Source of the DNA: DASTFP01 sp963744345
Lineage (GTDB): Bacteria; Verrucomicrobiota; Verrucomicrobiia; Chthoniobacterales; Terrimicrobiaceae
Reading direction: 5' to 3'
Assembly (NCBI GenBank): GCA_963744345.1
Contig: CAVUTD010000017.1
Span: 62,001 to 126,000 of the forward strand
Length of the DNA stretch: 64,000 nucleotides
Every line of letters begins with the position of its first letter. Position 1 is the first letter of the stretch. The position numbers and the translations under genes are program-made. The notes under the pieces were generated by a model. That model did not search any database and had not been told where the DNA came from. It worked only from the letters and a program-made list of their open reading frames with translations. Below, in pieces: positions 55,890-64,000 of this stretch.

Positions 55890-56780
55890 TCAGCGCGAGG
55901 AGGTTCGTGACGCGGAAGCCGTATCGCTCAGAGAAGTCACATGCGATCCGAATCGATTGGCGTACACCTGTGTGAACTCCGCTCCGAAGAAGACGATTTG
56001 CGATGAATAGTAGACCCACACCAGCACCACAATCAGCGAACCGGCCGCACCATAGGCGGAGCCGATTGCGCTTCTTCCGAGATACCAACCAAGGCCAAAT
56101 TTGCCGATCGTGAAAAGAATTGCCGTGATTAACGCGCCGATCCAGACGTCACGCCACGCGATCATGGCGTCGGGCAAAAACTTAAATATCGCGGCAAAGA
56201 GCAGGGTGACGATGGCAAGGGAAAGAATAGTATTCAGGATCTGAACGAGCACCTCCATTCCCGGCACCATGCCGAAGCTCATCCCGAGAAATGCAATCGC
56301 AGCTGTGACCAGAAGGGAGCACAGCAGCAGAAATCCGACCACAAGAATCAAGGAGAAGGAAATGGCCCGATCTTTAAGGATGCCGAGGATTCCTCGGTCC
56401 GGCTTAGGCTTTACACCCCACATGGCATTCAATGAGGTATGAAGCTGCACGAAAACACCGGAGGCGCCAAAAAGTAGCGTCACAAATCCGATGAGTGTTC
56501 CCAACAGGCCACTCGCGGGCTCCGAGCCGGCGTTCTGCACCGTCGCTTCCATAGCCTTTGCGCTCGCATCGCCCAACAACCCGCGCAAGGCGTTGAAGAT
56601 CTGTCCCTCAGCGGCTTGAGGGCCGAAAACCCAGCCCGCAATCGAGATCGCTATCAGCAGAAGAGGCGCAAGCGAGAAAATGGTGTAGTACGCCAGGGCG
56701 GCGCCCAAAGTGGGCGCCCGATCCTCAAGCCATTCCTGCAACGTCTGCTTGAGGAGGGAAATAGCTTCCCTCATACTCAT
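55890..56780 (-). CDS. YihY/BrkB-family inner-membrane protein
   Basis: A 296-residue polytopic membrane protein of the YihY (formerly RbnB/BrkB) family. Seen: DRAPTLGAALAYYTIFSLAPLL after the N-terminal amphipathic helix, SAYGAAGSLIVVLVWVYYSSQI near the C-terminus, and six hydrophobic segments. The start is chosen at ATG 56780 (MSMREA) where family similarity begins; the open frame to 56957 adds unrelated sequence overlapping the ThrRS 3' side. It lies downstream of thrS on the same strand. Function in the family is not settled. Confidence 0.9.
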   Translation of the reverse strand: MSMREAISLLKQTLQEWLEDRAPTLGAALAYYTIFSLAPLLLIAISIAGWVFGPQAAEGQIFNALRGLLGDASAKAMEATVQNAGSEPASGLLGTLIGFVTLLFGASGVFVQLHTSLNAMWGVKPKPDRGILGILKDRAISFSLILVVGFLLLCSLLVTAAIAFLGMSFGMVPGMEVLVQILNTILSLAIVTLLFAAIFKFLPDAMIAWRDVWIGALITAILFTIGKFGLGWYLGRSAIGSAYGAAGSLIVVLVWVYYSSQIVFFGAEFTQVYANRFGSHVTSLSDTASASRTSSR

Positions 56781-56969
56781 TAATGTAAATCGGATCACAT
56801 CCCCATTAAGGACGTTTTGGCGGAGTAGCTCTAAAAATGTGGAGGTGCCTTCCGGCCGCGGCCAACAGCGAACAAGCAAGCCTGTGTTGACGCCCGGTTC
56901 TTTTGGCATTGGCTGGAGCATCGGCCAGGTGTTCGACACGAACGCCTTCCCAATCAACCTCGGCCCAGA

Positions 56970-58949
56970 CTACGCGCGCCGCTCTTTGATCGCGGCCAAG
57001 ATCTCGGCGATACATTGGGCTCTGGGTTGCGCGCCGAGATTTCCTTTGCCGTGCACACGCACACTGACCGAGTTGCTTTCTAAATCGCGCTTTCCGATCA
57101 CGAGCATCGTATGGATTTTCTGCAGCTCGGCACGCTGAATCTTTCCATTGATCTTGTCGGTTGAGAGATCGAGCTCGGCACGGACCCCGTGGCTGCGAAG
57201 TTCGCCATGGAGTGCCCTGGCGAAACTTGCGAGCGCCTCGACGTCGCCGATCGTCAGGATGCGAACCTGCTCGGGAGCGAGCCAAAGCGGGAAGTTGCCG
57301 GCGTAGTGCTCAATAAGAAATCCGATGAAGCGTTCGTGCGTGCCGAGCGGGGCACGATGGATGCACAGCGGAGATTTTTCCATGTTGTCACGGTCTTTGT
57401 ACACGAGACCAAAACGCTTCGGCACAGCGAAATCGACCTGATTTGTCGCGATGGTGAATTCTCGCCCAATGGCGCTCCAGATCTGCACATCAATTTTCGG
57501 TCCGTAAAATGCCGCTTCGTTCGGCACCTCGATATAGTTGATGCTCGAGGAATTGAGGGCGCTCCGCACCATTTCCTCTGTCTTCAGCCAAAGCTCCGGT
57601 TCGCCGACAAACTTCTGCCCGACCTTGCCGGGATCGTGAGTCGAGAAACGCATCAGGTATTTTTCAATCCCGAAAATTTTGAAATACTTCAGATACATTT
57701 CGTTCACCGCGTTGAACTCTTTCTCGAATTGTTTTCCGGTGCAGTAAATGTGCGCGTCGTTCATCTGCATGGAACGCACTCGCATCAGGCCGAAAAGTTC
57801 ACCGCTTTGTTCATAGCGGTAGCAATTTCCGTATTCCGCCAGCCGGAGTGGCAACTCGCGATAGCTGCGAGGAACGGCCGCAAAAATCTTGTGGTGATGC
57901 GGGCAATTCATTGCCTTGAGGTAATAGGCATACTGAGCGCGCCGCGTCTCGATTCCCTCAAGAATCCTTTCGCGTTCCGCCCTCCAATCTTCCAAGTTGC
58001 CTTCTTCCTCATCCAGGCATTCCTGGTCCCGCAGCGTTTGCGGATGGCCCAGCCGCTCCTCCGTTTCCCGGATTCGCTCATCCGTCTGCCGCAAGTCATT
58101 CTCCGAAGCGGAAATTTCCCGCAGGATTTCCTCGTCCATTGGGAACTCCATGGGAGGAAACATGGAATCGGCGTAATACGGGAGATGTCCGCTCCGCACA
58201 TACATGCTCTTACGGGCAATATGTGGAGTGCGAACGCGTTGATAACCGGCGGCGAATTCTGTTTCCTTGGCGAGTCTCTCAAGCTCCTCGATCAAGACCG
58301 CGCCCTTGGGAAGCCAGAGGGGCAGGCCGGGACCAACGTCGTCATCGAAGCAGAAGAGCTCCATCTCGCGTCCAAGCTTGCGATGGTCGCGCTTCTTGGC
58401 TTCCTCCAGCATGGTGAAGTAAGCGTCAAGGTCGGTCCTGTTCTTGAAGGCAGTGCCGTAAATGCGTTGGAGCTGCGGGTTGCGTTCGTCCCCTTTATAG
58501 TAAGCGCTTGCAACGTGCGTGAGTTTGAAAGCGCCAATCCTCCCCGTATGCGAAACGTGCGGGCCGGCGCACAAATCGGTAAATTCGCCGTTGCGATAGA
58601 GTGTAATCGCCTCGGCCTCCGGGATGTTCTGGATGATATCCAACTTAAATTTCGAGGGCTGGGCTCTTTCGGAAAGCGCGGCCAGCCGGCCCCTTCGCCC
58701 GAGCTCGATCGCCTCGCCCCTGCCTATCTCCACGCGCTCGAAACGATGGTTCGCCTTGATTTCCTTTTTCATCTCCTCCTCGATCCGCCCAAAATCTTCC
58801 GGCGTGATCCGGTGCGGAGCTTCCAAATCATAGTAGAAGCCGTTATCTACCGGTGGACCGGCGGCAAACTGCGCCTCGGGCCAGATGCGCAGAATAGCCG
58901 TCGCCAGCACATGCGCACAGGAATGACGAAGGGTCTCGATTTCAGTCAT
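56970..58949 (-). CDS. thrS: Threonyl-tRNA synthetase lacking TGS, with an insertion in the catalytic domain
   Basis: 659 residues. The protein starts directly with the N2 editing domain (HSCAH at 9-13, CAGPH at 127-131, the zinc/water-binding histidines that clear Ser-tRNA). No TGS domain precedes it, and a TGA four codons upstream in frame rules out a missed extension. The catalytic core has MYVRSGHLPYYADSMFPP, AMNCPHHH (zinc Cys349, with CPHH where most enzymes have CPGH), GELFGLMRVRSMQMNDAHI and the C-terminal anticodon-binding domain. About 65 extra charged, probably coiled residues (roughly 268-338, rich in Glu/Arg) sit between motif 1 and the CPHH motif, where other ThrRSs have a short loop. 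Housekeeping gene. The variant form is notable. Confidence 0.95.
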   Translation of the reverse strand: MTEIETLRHSCAHVLATAILRIWPEAQFAAGPPVDNGFYYDLEAPHRITPEDFGRIEEEMKKEIKANHRFERVEIGRGEAIELGRRGRLAALSERAQPSKFKLDIIQNIPEAEAITLYRNGEFTDLCAGPHVSHTGRIGAFKLTHVASAYYKGDERNPQLQRIYGTAFKNRTDLDAYFTMLEEAKKRDHRKLGREMELFCFDDDVGPGLPLWLPKGAVLIEELERLAKETEFAAGYQRVRTPHIARKSMYVRSGHLPYYADSMFPPMEFPMDEEILREISASENDLRQTDERIRETEERLGHPQTLRDQECLDEEEGNLEDWRAERERILEGIETRRAQYAYYLKAMNCPHHHKIFAAVPRSYRELPLRLAEYGNCYRYEQSGELFGLMRVRSMQMNDAHIYCTGKQFEKEFNAVNEMYLKYFKIFGIEKYLMRFSTHDPGKVGQKFVGEPELWLKTEEMVRSALNSSSINYIEVPNEAAFYGPKIDVQIWSAIGREFTIATNQVDFAVPKRFGLVYKDRDNMEKSPLCIHRAPLGTHERFIGFLIEHYAGNFPLWLAPEQVRILTIGDVEALASFARALHGELRSHGVRAELDLSTDKINGKIQRAELQKIHTMLVIGKRDLESNSVSVRVHGKGNLGAQPRAQCIAEILAAIKERRA

Positions 58950-58990
58950 AGGAGAAAATCACGACGCAGGAGAGCGGATGAAGTGCTCGA

Positions 58991-59194
58991 TCAAAGAACA
59001 ATACCCTCTTCGGGAACCAGCAAAGGTATGCCGTCACTGATTGGATAGAGCACTTTGCCATCTTCTCGAATCAACCCTTCGGGAATTTCCCTGGACGCCT
59101 TGGCGCATGCGCTGGTGAGTTCCTCCTTGTCAGCCATGCGAAGGGCTTGATGCGTCAGCGGGCAGCAAACGAATTCCAGCAGAGCCAAGTCCAT
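58991..59194 (-). CDS. Trm112-like small protein
   Basis: A 67-residue protein of the Trm112/UPF0434 type. Seen: LLEFVCCPLTHQALRMA at the N-terminus and GLIREDGKVLYPISDGIPLLVPEEGI at the C-terminus, the standard pattern in bacterial YcaR-like proteins. Eukaryotic and archaeal Trm112 is an activating partner of methyltransferases. Its bacterial role is less clear. It lies 41 bp upstream of thrS on the same strand. Confidence 0.85.
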   Translation of the reverse strand: MDLALLEFVCCPLTHQALRMADKEELTSACAKASREIPEGLIREDGKVLYPISDGIPLLVPEEGIVL

Positions 59195-59447
59195 GGCAAG
59201 ATAACGTCCTGACTTCGCCGACTGCTCGCAAGAAAAATGATGCCGAAGGCGCGTGAGTTATCCAAGGCTCACTAAGCTTCTCGAGCGCCAATGAGGTTTA
59301 TAGATCGCTATTTCTGGAGCCTGTCACCACCAAAGCAACATCTCCTGAGCACTCCGAGCATCGTCCTTGCATAGGCAACATGAACGCAGGCGACTCTCGT
59401 GCCGACATGTTTTTCGCACACCTCCAATTAAGGCAGTTTCAAGAACC

Positions 59448-60639
59448 TTAATACTTGGGCACGCTGGTATCTACACGATCAGCCCAAGCGCTAATTCCGC
59501 CTTCGACGTTGAAGAGTTTGCCAAAGCCGGCTTTCTGAAGCTCCCGCAGCGCTTTCGCACTGCGCATCCCGCTTTTGCAATGGATAACAATCTCATCCGC
59601 GCTATCGAGCTCGCTCATACGAGAGGGTAACTCGCCCAAGGGAATAAGATGGGATCCCGGAATTCGGGCAATGTCATATTCGTACAGGTTCGCGAACATC
59701 GAGGAGCACAAACTTCTCCCCGCGATCTTTCTTGGCTTTCAGCTCCTCAACGGAAATTTCTGGGACGGCGGGCTCAGCTTCCTCGGCGGCTTGTGCTTGG
59801 GGAATGCCGCAGAACTGCTCATAATCGATCAACTCGGTGATGGCAGGATTCTCCCCGCAGACGGGGCACCCGGGGTCCTTACGAGTCCGGAACTCGCGAA
59901 ATTTCATTTTCAGCGCGTCAAAATGGACCAGCCGGCCGACGAGCGGCTCCCCAATTCCCACCAGCAATTTTACCGCTTCGATGGCTTGCATCACACCGAC
60001 TACGCCGGGCAGCACGCCAAGCACCCCCCCTTCCGCGCAGCTCGGCACCATTCCTGGCGGGGGCGGCTCCGGATACAAACAGCGGTAACAGGGGCCTCCA
60101 AGGTGCGGCGCAAAGACTGTGCACTGCCCCTCAAACCGGAAAATCGACCCATAGATATTCGGTTTTCCGAGAAAAACACAGACATCATTCGAAAGATAGC
60201 GCGTCGGAAAATTATCCGTCCCATCGATCACGAGGTCATAAGGTTCGACAATCTCACGAGCGTTCTCGCTGCGAAACATGGCGTCGTGCAGGGCGACGTG
60301 CACGTTGGGATTGGTGTCTTTGATGCGATCTCGGGCGCTATTAAGTTTTTTGCGTCCGACATCCTTAGTTCCATGAAGCACCTGGCGCTGCAAATTGGAG
60401 AAATCGACGATGTCGAAATCAACCAAGCCGAGAGTGCCGACCCCGGCGGCCGCCAGATAAAGAGCGATCGGCGAGCCCAACCCTCCCGTGCCAATGCAAA
60501 GCACTTTGGCGGCCTTTAGTTTTTTTTGGCCCTCGAGCGTGACCTCCGGCATGATAAGATGCCGCGAATAGCGGGCGATTTCATCATTGCTGAATTCGAT
60601 GTCATCGAGCCGAGCCGGATCCAGGATGCTTTTACTCAT
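59448..60639 (-). pseudogene. moeB: MoeB/ThiF-type adenylyltransferase-rhodanese fusion, single frameshift
   Basis: Sulfur-carrier adenylyltransferase (E1-like) with a C-terminal rhodanese, the MoeZ/MOCS3 layout that activates and thiolates a MoaD/ThiS-type protein. Seen: YSRHLIMPEVTLEGQKKL, the ATP motif CIGTGGLGSPIALYLAAAGV, DGTDNFPTRYLSND, Zn cysteines CYRC and CPVC, then KFVLLDVREP of the rhodanese. There an extra base near 59685 breaks the frame. The remaining rhodanese (YEYDIARIPGSHLIPLGELP, VIHCKSGMRSAKAL with the persulfide Cys) is open in the next frame to 59448. ATG 60639 is the likely start. As written, the adenylation domain is complete and only the rhodanese is lost. Confidence 0.85.
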
Positions 60640-61076
60640 ATCAAACCCGGCTATTCGCCGGATCGCCCATTCTAGCGATCTCTTACGCGATTGCAACATG
60701 GGTGAGATATCGCGCAGGGACGACAACTCGGAACCACGCGCTTGCTCGTGCGGAACTTACCGCGACCGTCAACCCCGTCCACAGCGCAAGCCGGCGTTGC
60801 CGTGTTCCTGAAAAAATGCGCGACATCGCGAAGCTTCCAGGGAAAACGCAATGCGGGATCGCTTCGAGCGCCTAAAACTTAGGAGTCCAAAGAGGAAGGA
60901 AGGTTATCACCTTCACGTCTGCCCGTGGGCAAATCGCCTTGAGCAACCACCATGATGAGCTCTCGCGCGGATCGCCCGAGGGATTGTCAAGAATCTCCAA
61001 AACTGTGCTTCGCTCCAGCCCTCTCCCAAGCAGTTCCCTTCTGGAAGTGCTTGGGAGACGGGTCCGGGCGCAAGTC
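60640..61076. other. Stretch without a recognisable gene
   Basis: Upstream of the MoeB fusion. Minus-strand frames run through here (60872-61126 and 60913-61221) and could be the frame-shifted continuation of the unknown ORF that begins at 61367, but no family motif guides a join. No repeats seen. Confidence 0.35.
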
Positions 61077-61367
61077 TCAGCTGTGAGAAATTCCTCCACG
61101 TTCCCAACCGTACCAATAGTTGGCAAATATACGCCGACCCGAAGTAGCGATCAGATCCGGGAAGTAGGTAACATCGTGCCGAATTTCGGCGTGGACCTGC
61201 CCGCGCGCAGCATTCCTGCAAAATGCACGGTCAACAAAGGCCCTGCACCATACGGACGAGCGGCCTATATTCCAGTGAGACGACACTTTTGCCGAGCGGT
61301 CTAACGCAGTGTGATTGAAGATGTTGGTGGCCTGTTCGGAAACCGGCCCCTTGATTAGAGTGTTCAT
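61077..61367 (-). CDS. Unrecognised ORF downstream of a sigma-54 promoter
   Basis: A 96-residue open frame whose ATG (61367) has AGAAG a few bases upstream. I recognise no family. It lies about 145 bp after a good -24/-12 sequence and an enhancer-like palindrome, so it is in the right place to be the regulated gene. It ends in an odd Trp/Tyr-rich stretch. Open minus frames follow in the other two registers, so the real gene may be longer and frameshifted, as several neighbours are. It may also be non-coding. Confidence 0.35.
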   Translation of the reverse strand: MNTLIKGPVSEQATNIFNHTALDRSAKVSSHWNIGRSSVWCRAFVDRAFCRNAARGQVHAEIRHDVTYFPDLIATSGRRIFANYWYGWERGGISHS

Positions 61368-61510
61368 AGTTGTTCTTCTGAATTTTGAATGTCCAATTCC
61401 TAGCTAATTACGACTCCAAGCGCTTCTTGGATTCTGGAATGGTAAGAATTATTGTTTGCGGTTTCTTGGTTAATCTCACCCCGGAAAGGGAAGAGACATC
61501 CTGAACCATT

Positions 61511-61526
61511 AACAAGAGTCGTGCCA
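61511..61526 (-). promoter_or_regulatory. Sigma-54 (RpoN) type -24/-12 promoter
   Basis: On the minus strand TGGCACG-ACTC-TTGTT matches the sigma-54 consensus TGGCACG-N4-TTGCW in the whole -24 block, the spacing and the TTG of the -12 block. Only the final C is T. It points to the unknown ORF at 61367, giving a leader of about 130 bp. The palindrome at 61593-61610 lies about 80-100 bp upstream, as an enhancer-binding-protein site should. Confidence 0.65.
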
Positions 61527-61592
61527 AGTCTCAGCTCCAGACTAACTCCTTTTAAATAAGTAGGTTAACTCTCATTACCTCGCAGGGAGATA

Positions 61593-61610
61593 GTCACGAA
61601 ATTTCGTGAC
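61593..61610. promoter_or_regulatory. Perfect 18-bp palindrome, candidate enhancer (UAS)
   Basis: GTCACGAAATTTCGTGAC is exactly self-complementary. A third copy of the half-site TCACGAAA follows at 61612-61619 (18 bp from the first), and the core TCGTGA recurs at 61644-61649. The site lies between the 3' end of a sigma-54 activator gene and a sigma-54 promoter, the expected place for the activator to bind. The binding partner is inferred. Confidence 0.65.
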
Positions 61611-61661
61611 TTCACGAAAATACGCGACCAGAATAACGGAAAATCGTGATTGTATGGCGCG

Positions 61662-63616
61662 CTACTGAGCGGGTTTAAACCGGCTAATACCCAGTGCCTT
61701 GATCCGCGATGCGACGGTCGAGGGGGGCAGGCCCAACAGAGCGGAAACACCCTCGCTGCCTGAAATTTTCCATCCGCAGGCCTCCAAAGCCCGCAGGAGA
61801 TTGCGCCTCTCGAACTCTTCAAGCTCGAGCGCTGTGAGAACTTTCGACGAAGGCTCAGTTGTGGAACTTCCAGCTGGCTCCGGCTCCAGACGGCCATCAG
61901 GTAGAGGCATCGCTCGCGAAAGATCAAGCTTCCGTCCCGCGGACAATATCAGCGCTCGCTCAATGACGTTTTGTAGTTCGCGGACGTTGCCTGGCCATGG
62001 ATAGCGTTTTAGAAGCTGCTGGTCCTCGGGAGTGAGCCGTTCGAAGCGGCGTCCCATGCGTTTGGCGAAGCGCTGTGCAAAAGCCTCCGCGAGGAGGATG
62101 ATGTCGTCCCCTCGCTCGCAGAGGTCGGGCAAACGAATTGGAAAGACGTTCAGGCGATAGAACAGATCCTCTCGGAAGCGCCCCTGCGAAATTTCCTCCT
62201 GCAAATCGCGGTTGGTCGCAGCAACGACCCGCACATCCACCTTTCGGGTTCTTGTTCCGCCGACAGTTCAAACTCACCCTCTTGCAGCACGCGAAGCAGT
62301 TTTGCCTGCAGGTCAAGCGGCAATTCGGCAACTTCATCCAAGAACAGAATTCCGCCGTCTGCCTGCGCGAAAGCGCCCCTCTCGCCGGCTGGTGGCACCA
62401 GTGAAGGCGCCTTTTTCATGACCGAAGAATTCACTCTCCATCAAGGCGTCTGGAATTGCGGCACAGTTGACCCGAACCAACGGACCTCCGCGTCGCGAGC
62501 CTGCTTCATGGATAGCTCGGGCGACGAGTTCCTTTCCCGTGCCGGTTTCCCCAAGGATGAGAACCGTCGCGTTCGTCGGAGCAACCTGACGGATGGCATC
62601 GCAAACGGCTCGGATTCCGGCACTGCGGCCGATGATCCCCAACTCGCCCGGAGCTTCCCCGACAACAGCACGTAAGGATTCCGTCTCCTCCACCAGGGCG
62701 CGGATGCGCCGCTCCGCTTCCAATCGCTCGCTCATATTGCGCAGAAATACCGTGTAGTAGGGCGCGCCATGGTAGAGATAACGCGAGATTGCTGCTTCTG
62801 CGGGAACCGGCTTCCTGTCCGAACGACGCGTTTCCAGCCCTTCCGGCAACCAGAGAGGACGCTCGCGCGGCCGCGCTTGAAGTTCCTGCGTGAGCTTTGA
62901 GAATTTTGCTGCGGCGTTCGGACTGAGAAAATCCAGGAAGTTCTCGCCTGCCAGGTCCTCCTCCGTGCAGGCGAAAAGCTCCGTTGCACGGGGATTTAAG
63001 CGCGTGATTTTGAAGTCTCGATCCAGCACCAGGATGGCATCCATCGCGGTATCGAGCAGAAGCGAAAGTTGCGCCTCGCGTTCGCGCGCGGCAGCTTCCG
63101 CCCGCAACCGGCGGAGCTCCGCGACGGCCCGAGCGGCAAAAAGGTCGAGCAACTCGTAGAGCTGAGGTTCCGCAGGCATGGCGCGATTATCCAAGTACCG
63201 CCAGATGCCCGAGCAGGGTTCCGTCTGCGTCCAGCAAGCGGGGTGCCCATATAGCTGACGGCTCCGAGGCTCGCCAGATCGGAGTCATTGGGAAAAAATT
63301 CCAATAAGCGCTCTGGAAAATGCGCGCGAGATTTAGTATCGATCACTACTTGGCAGGGCGTTCCCTCGATCGGGTATTCGTAATCGTCAAGAAATCTGTC
63401 GTTCACCCAAAAGGCCACCGCACGAAGACATCGCGAATCGCCGAGATACTCAGTGACAATCGCGCCGCATGTTTGCAGCGCCTCACTGAGGTTCCGAGCC
63501 AGGGCGCGAAAAAAGTCCGCTCCGGTTTCCGAAACCGTGCCCTCGACGAGAAATCGCAGAATCTTGTCCTCGCGAATTCTTAACTTAGTAGCGTCCTCGA
63601 GCATTCTAGGATCCAA
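61662..63616 (-). pseudogene. GAF-PAS sigma-54 enhancer-binding protein with four frameshifts
   Basis: About 650 residues when repaired: a GAF-like sensor (about 1-150), a PAS domain (LLDTAMDAILVLDRDFKITRL), the AAA+ sigma-54 domain (GETGTGKELVARAIH Walker A, GHEKGAFTGATSRREGRF with the GAFTGA loop, GGILFLDEVAELPLDLQAKL Walker B, VVAATNRDLQEEISQGRFRE) and a C-terminal Fis-type HTH (GVSALLGLPPSTVASRIKAL). Slips lie near 63235 (extra base), 63191 (extra), 62369 (extra) and 62264 (missing). All motifs are intact, so the family is certain. Four slips in 2 kb, against none in the 7.7-kb PKS, point to real decay or locally poor sequence. Probably controls the palindrome and promoter just downstream. 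Confidence 0.85.
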
Positions 63617-63706
63617 TGGGACAATTTACCTCTCTGAGCAGTCAAAGCACAACCGTCTTGAGCACGCGGCAAGGTCCGCCAAGCTTCACACGTCAAATCA
63701 AACCTC

Positions 63707-64000
63707 ATGAGTGAAACGTCCTGGGCTATCCTGACGGTTTTTGGCTTGGGAATCGCTTATTTCCTGGCGGCCATTCCTACCGGCGTTGCCATGCACTTGA
63801 ATCCTTGGCTGGCTGCGCTTTCTGCTTGGGCGGGATACACCAGCATTGCTGCGGCGATGCTCGTTATCGGGACGCCGGCGCGTAGATGGTTGGAAAAGAA
63901 ATTTAGGATTTCGCCTCGACCGAACCCTCAAAAGCTCTTTTGGCGCGTTTGGATCCGCTGGGGATTACCTGGCCTTGGCTTGCTTGCGCCAGTTACTTGC
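63707..64000 (+). CDS. Putative small multidrug-export-type membrane protein, 3' truncated
   Basis: The frame from ATG 63707 stays open to the end of the window (98 codons). It has hydrophobic segments (VFGLGIAYFLAAIPTGVAM, LAALSAWAGYTSIAAAMLVI), then a basic loop and WGLPGLGLLAPV. This resembles the COG2426 'small multi-drug export' family, which has a similar G-L-P-G/L-L-A-P pattern. It is divergent from the sigma-54 activator gene. The identification is tentative because only the N-terminal half is present. Confidence 0.55.
   Translation, partial: MSETSWAILTVFGLGIAYFLAAIPTGVAMHLNPWLAALSAWAGYTSIAAAMLVIGTPARRWLEKKFRISPRPNPQKLFWRVWIRWGLPGLGLLAPVTC

Noticed and set aside
57189..59048. 619-codon plus-strand frame opposite thrS
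   Set aside because: Exact antisense shadow of the synthetase gene with no family features.

Overview
The window looks like chromosomal DNA of a free-living bacterium of the Verrucomicrobiota/PVC type. That is an inference. It rests on moderate GC, a stand-alone SWIB-domain protein, a ThrRS without a TGS domain, an ArsR-methyltransferase regulator beside metK, a Trm112-like protein, and small secreted proteins of low complexity. No rRNA operon or phylogenetic marker is present that would settle it. There is no CRISPR array, no intact transposase and no integrase.

Layout. From 1 to 10 kb: a truncated cyclopropane fatty acid synthase, a PLP-dependent desulfhydrase/deaminase, TerC, an SLC13 permease with TrkA-C domains, a divergent Hsp33 and a purine permease. 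These lead into a SAM-cycle locus (ahcY and metK, divergent from an ArsR-methyltransferase regulator, with a palindrome in the 37-bp gap between them). From 11 to 31 kb: mixed housekeeping and accessory genes, including a LarA-like racemase, an AddA-like helicase-nuclease, a DUF2236 protein, CstA, an AraC regulator, an ACAD-like flavoprotein, a periplasmic cyclic-nucleotide phosphodiesterase, a frameshifted MHS transporter, an SDR, a two-domain GT4 protein with a Gfo/Idh/MocA oxidoreductase, an interrupted CBS protein, a lipoprotein amidase and a TPR protein.

From 32.0 to 47.0 kb is the most distinctive region, a compact biosynthetic and export cluster. An asparagine-synthase-like amidotransferase is divergent from a 2561-residue fully reducing single-module type I PKS (KS-AT-DH-cMT-ER-KR-ACP, no thioesterase). 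Downstream on the same strand are a free-standing condensation domain, a fatty-acid-desaturase-like gene (two compensating frameshifts), a LolD/MacB-like ATPase, a LolE-like permease and a LolA-like periplasmic lipoprotein carrier. My reading is that the PKS builds a reduced, possibly methyl-branched acyl chain, the condensation domain releases it onto an amine or alcohol, the desaturase modifies it, and the Lol-like machinery takes the lipid to the outer membrane. I do not recognise it as a described pathway.

From 47 to 64 kb: a secreted poly-Thr protein, a DUF2383 protein overlapping a PAP2 phosphatase, an EntS-like MFS exporter, a frameshifted inorganic pyrophosphatase, the SWIB protein, tRNA-Ala(GGC) with a displaced second copy of its 3' end, a glutathionyl-hydroquinone reductase, an SDR, a flavin reductase, BrkB, ThrRS, Trm112-like, a frameshifted MoeB-rhodanese fusion, and a sigma-54 locus. 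That locus has an enhancer-binding protein with four frameshifts, a perfect 18-bp palindrome and a good -24/-12 promoter facing an unrecognised ORF. The window ends in a truncated membrane protein.

A recurring theme is single-base frameshifts in otherwise well-conserved genes (transporter, desaturase, pyrophosphatase, MoeB, sigma-54 activator), plus an amber codon in the CBS gene. Either the assembly carries residual indel errors or several loci are decaying. The sequence alone cannot decide, although four of the indels lie in one gene.
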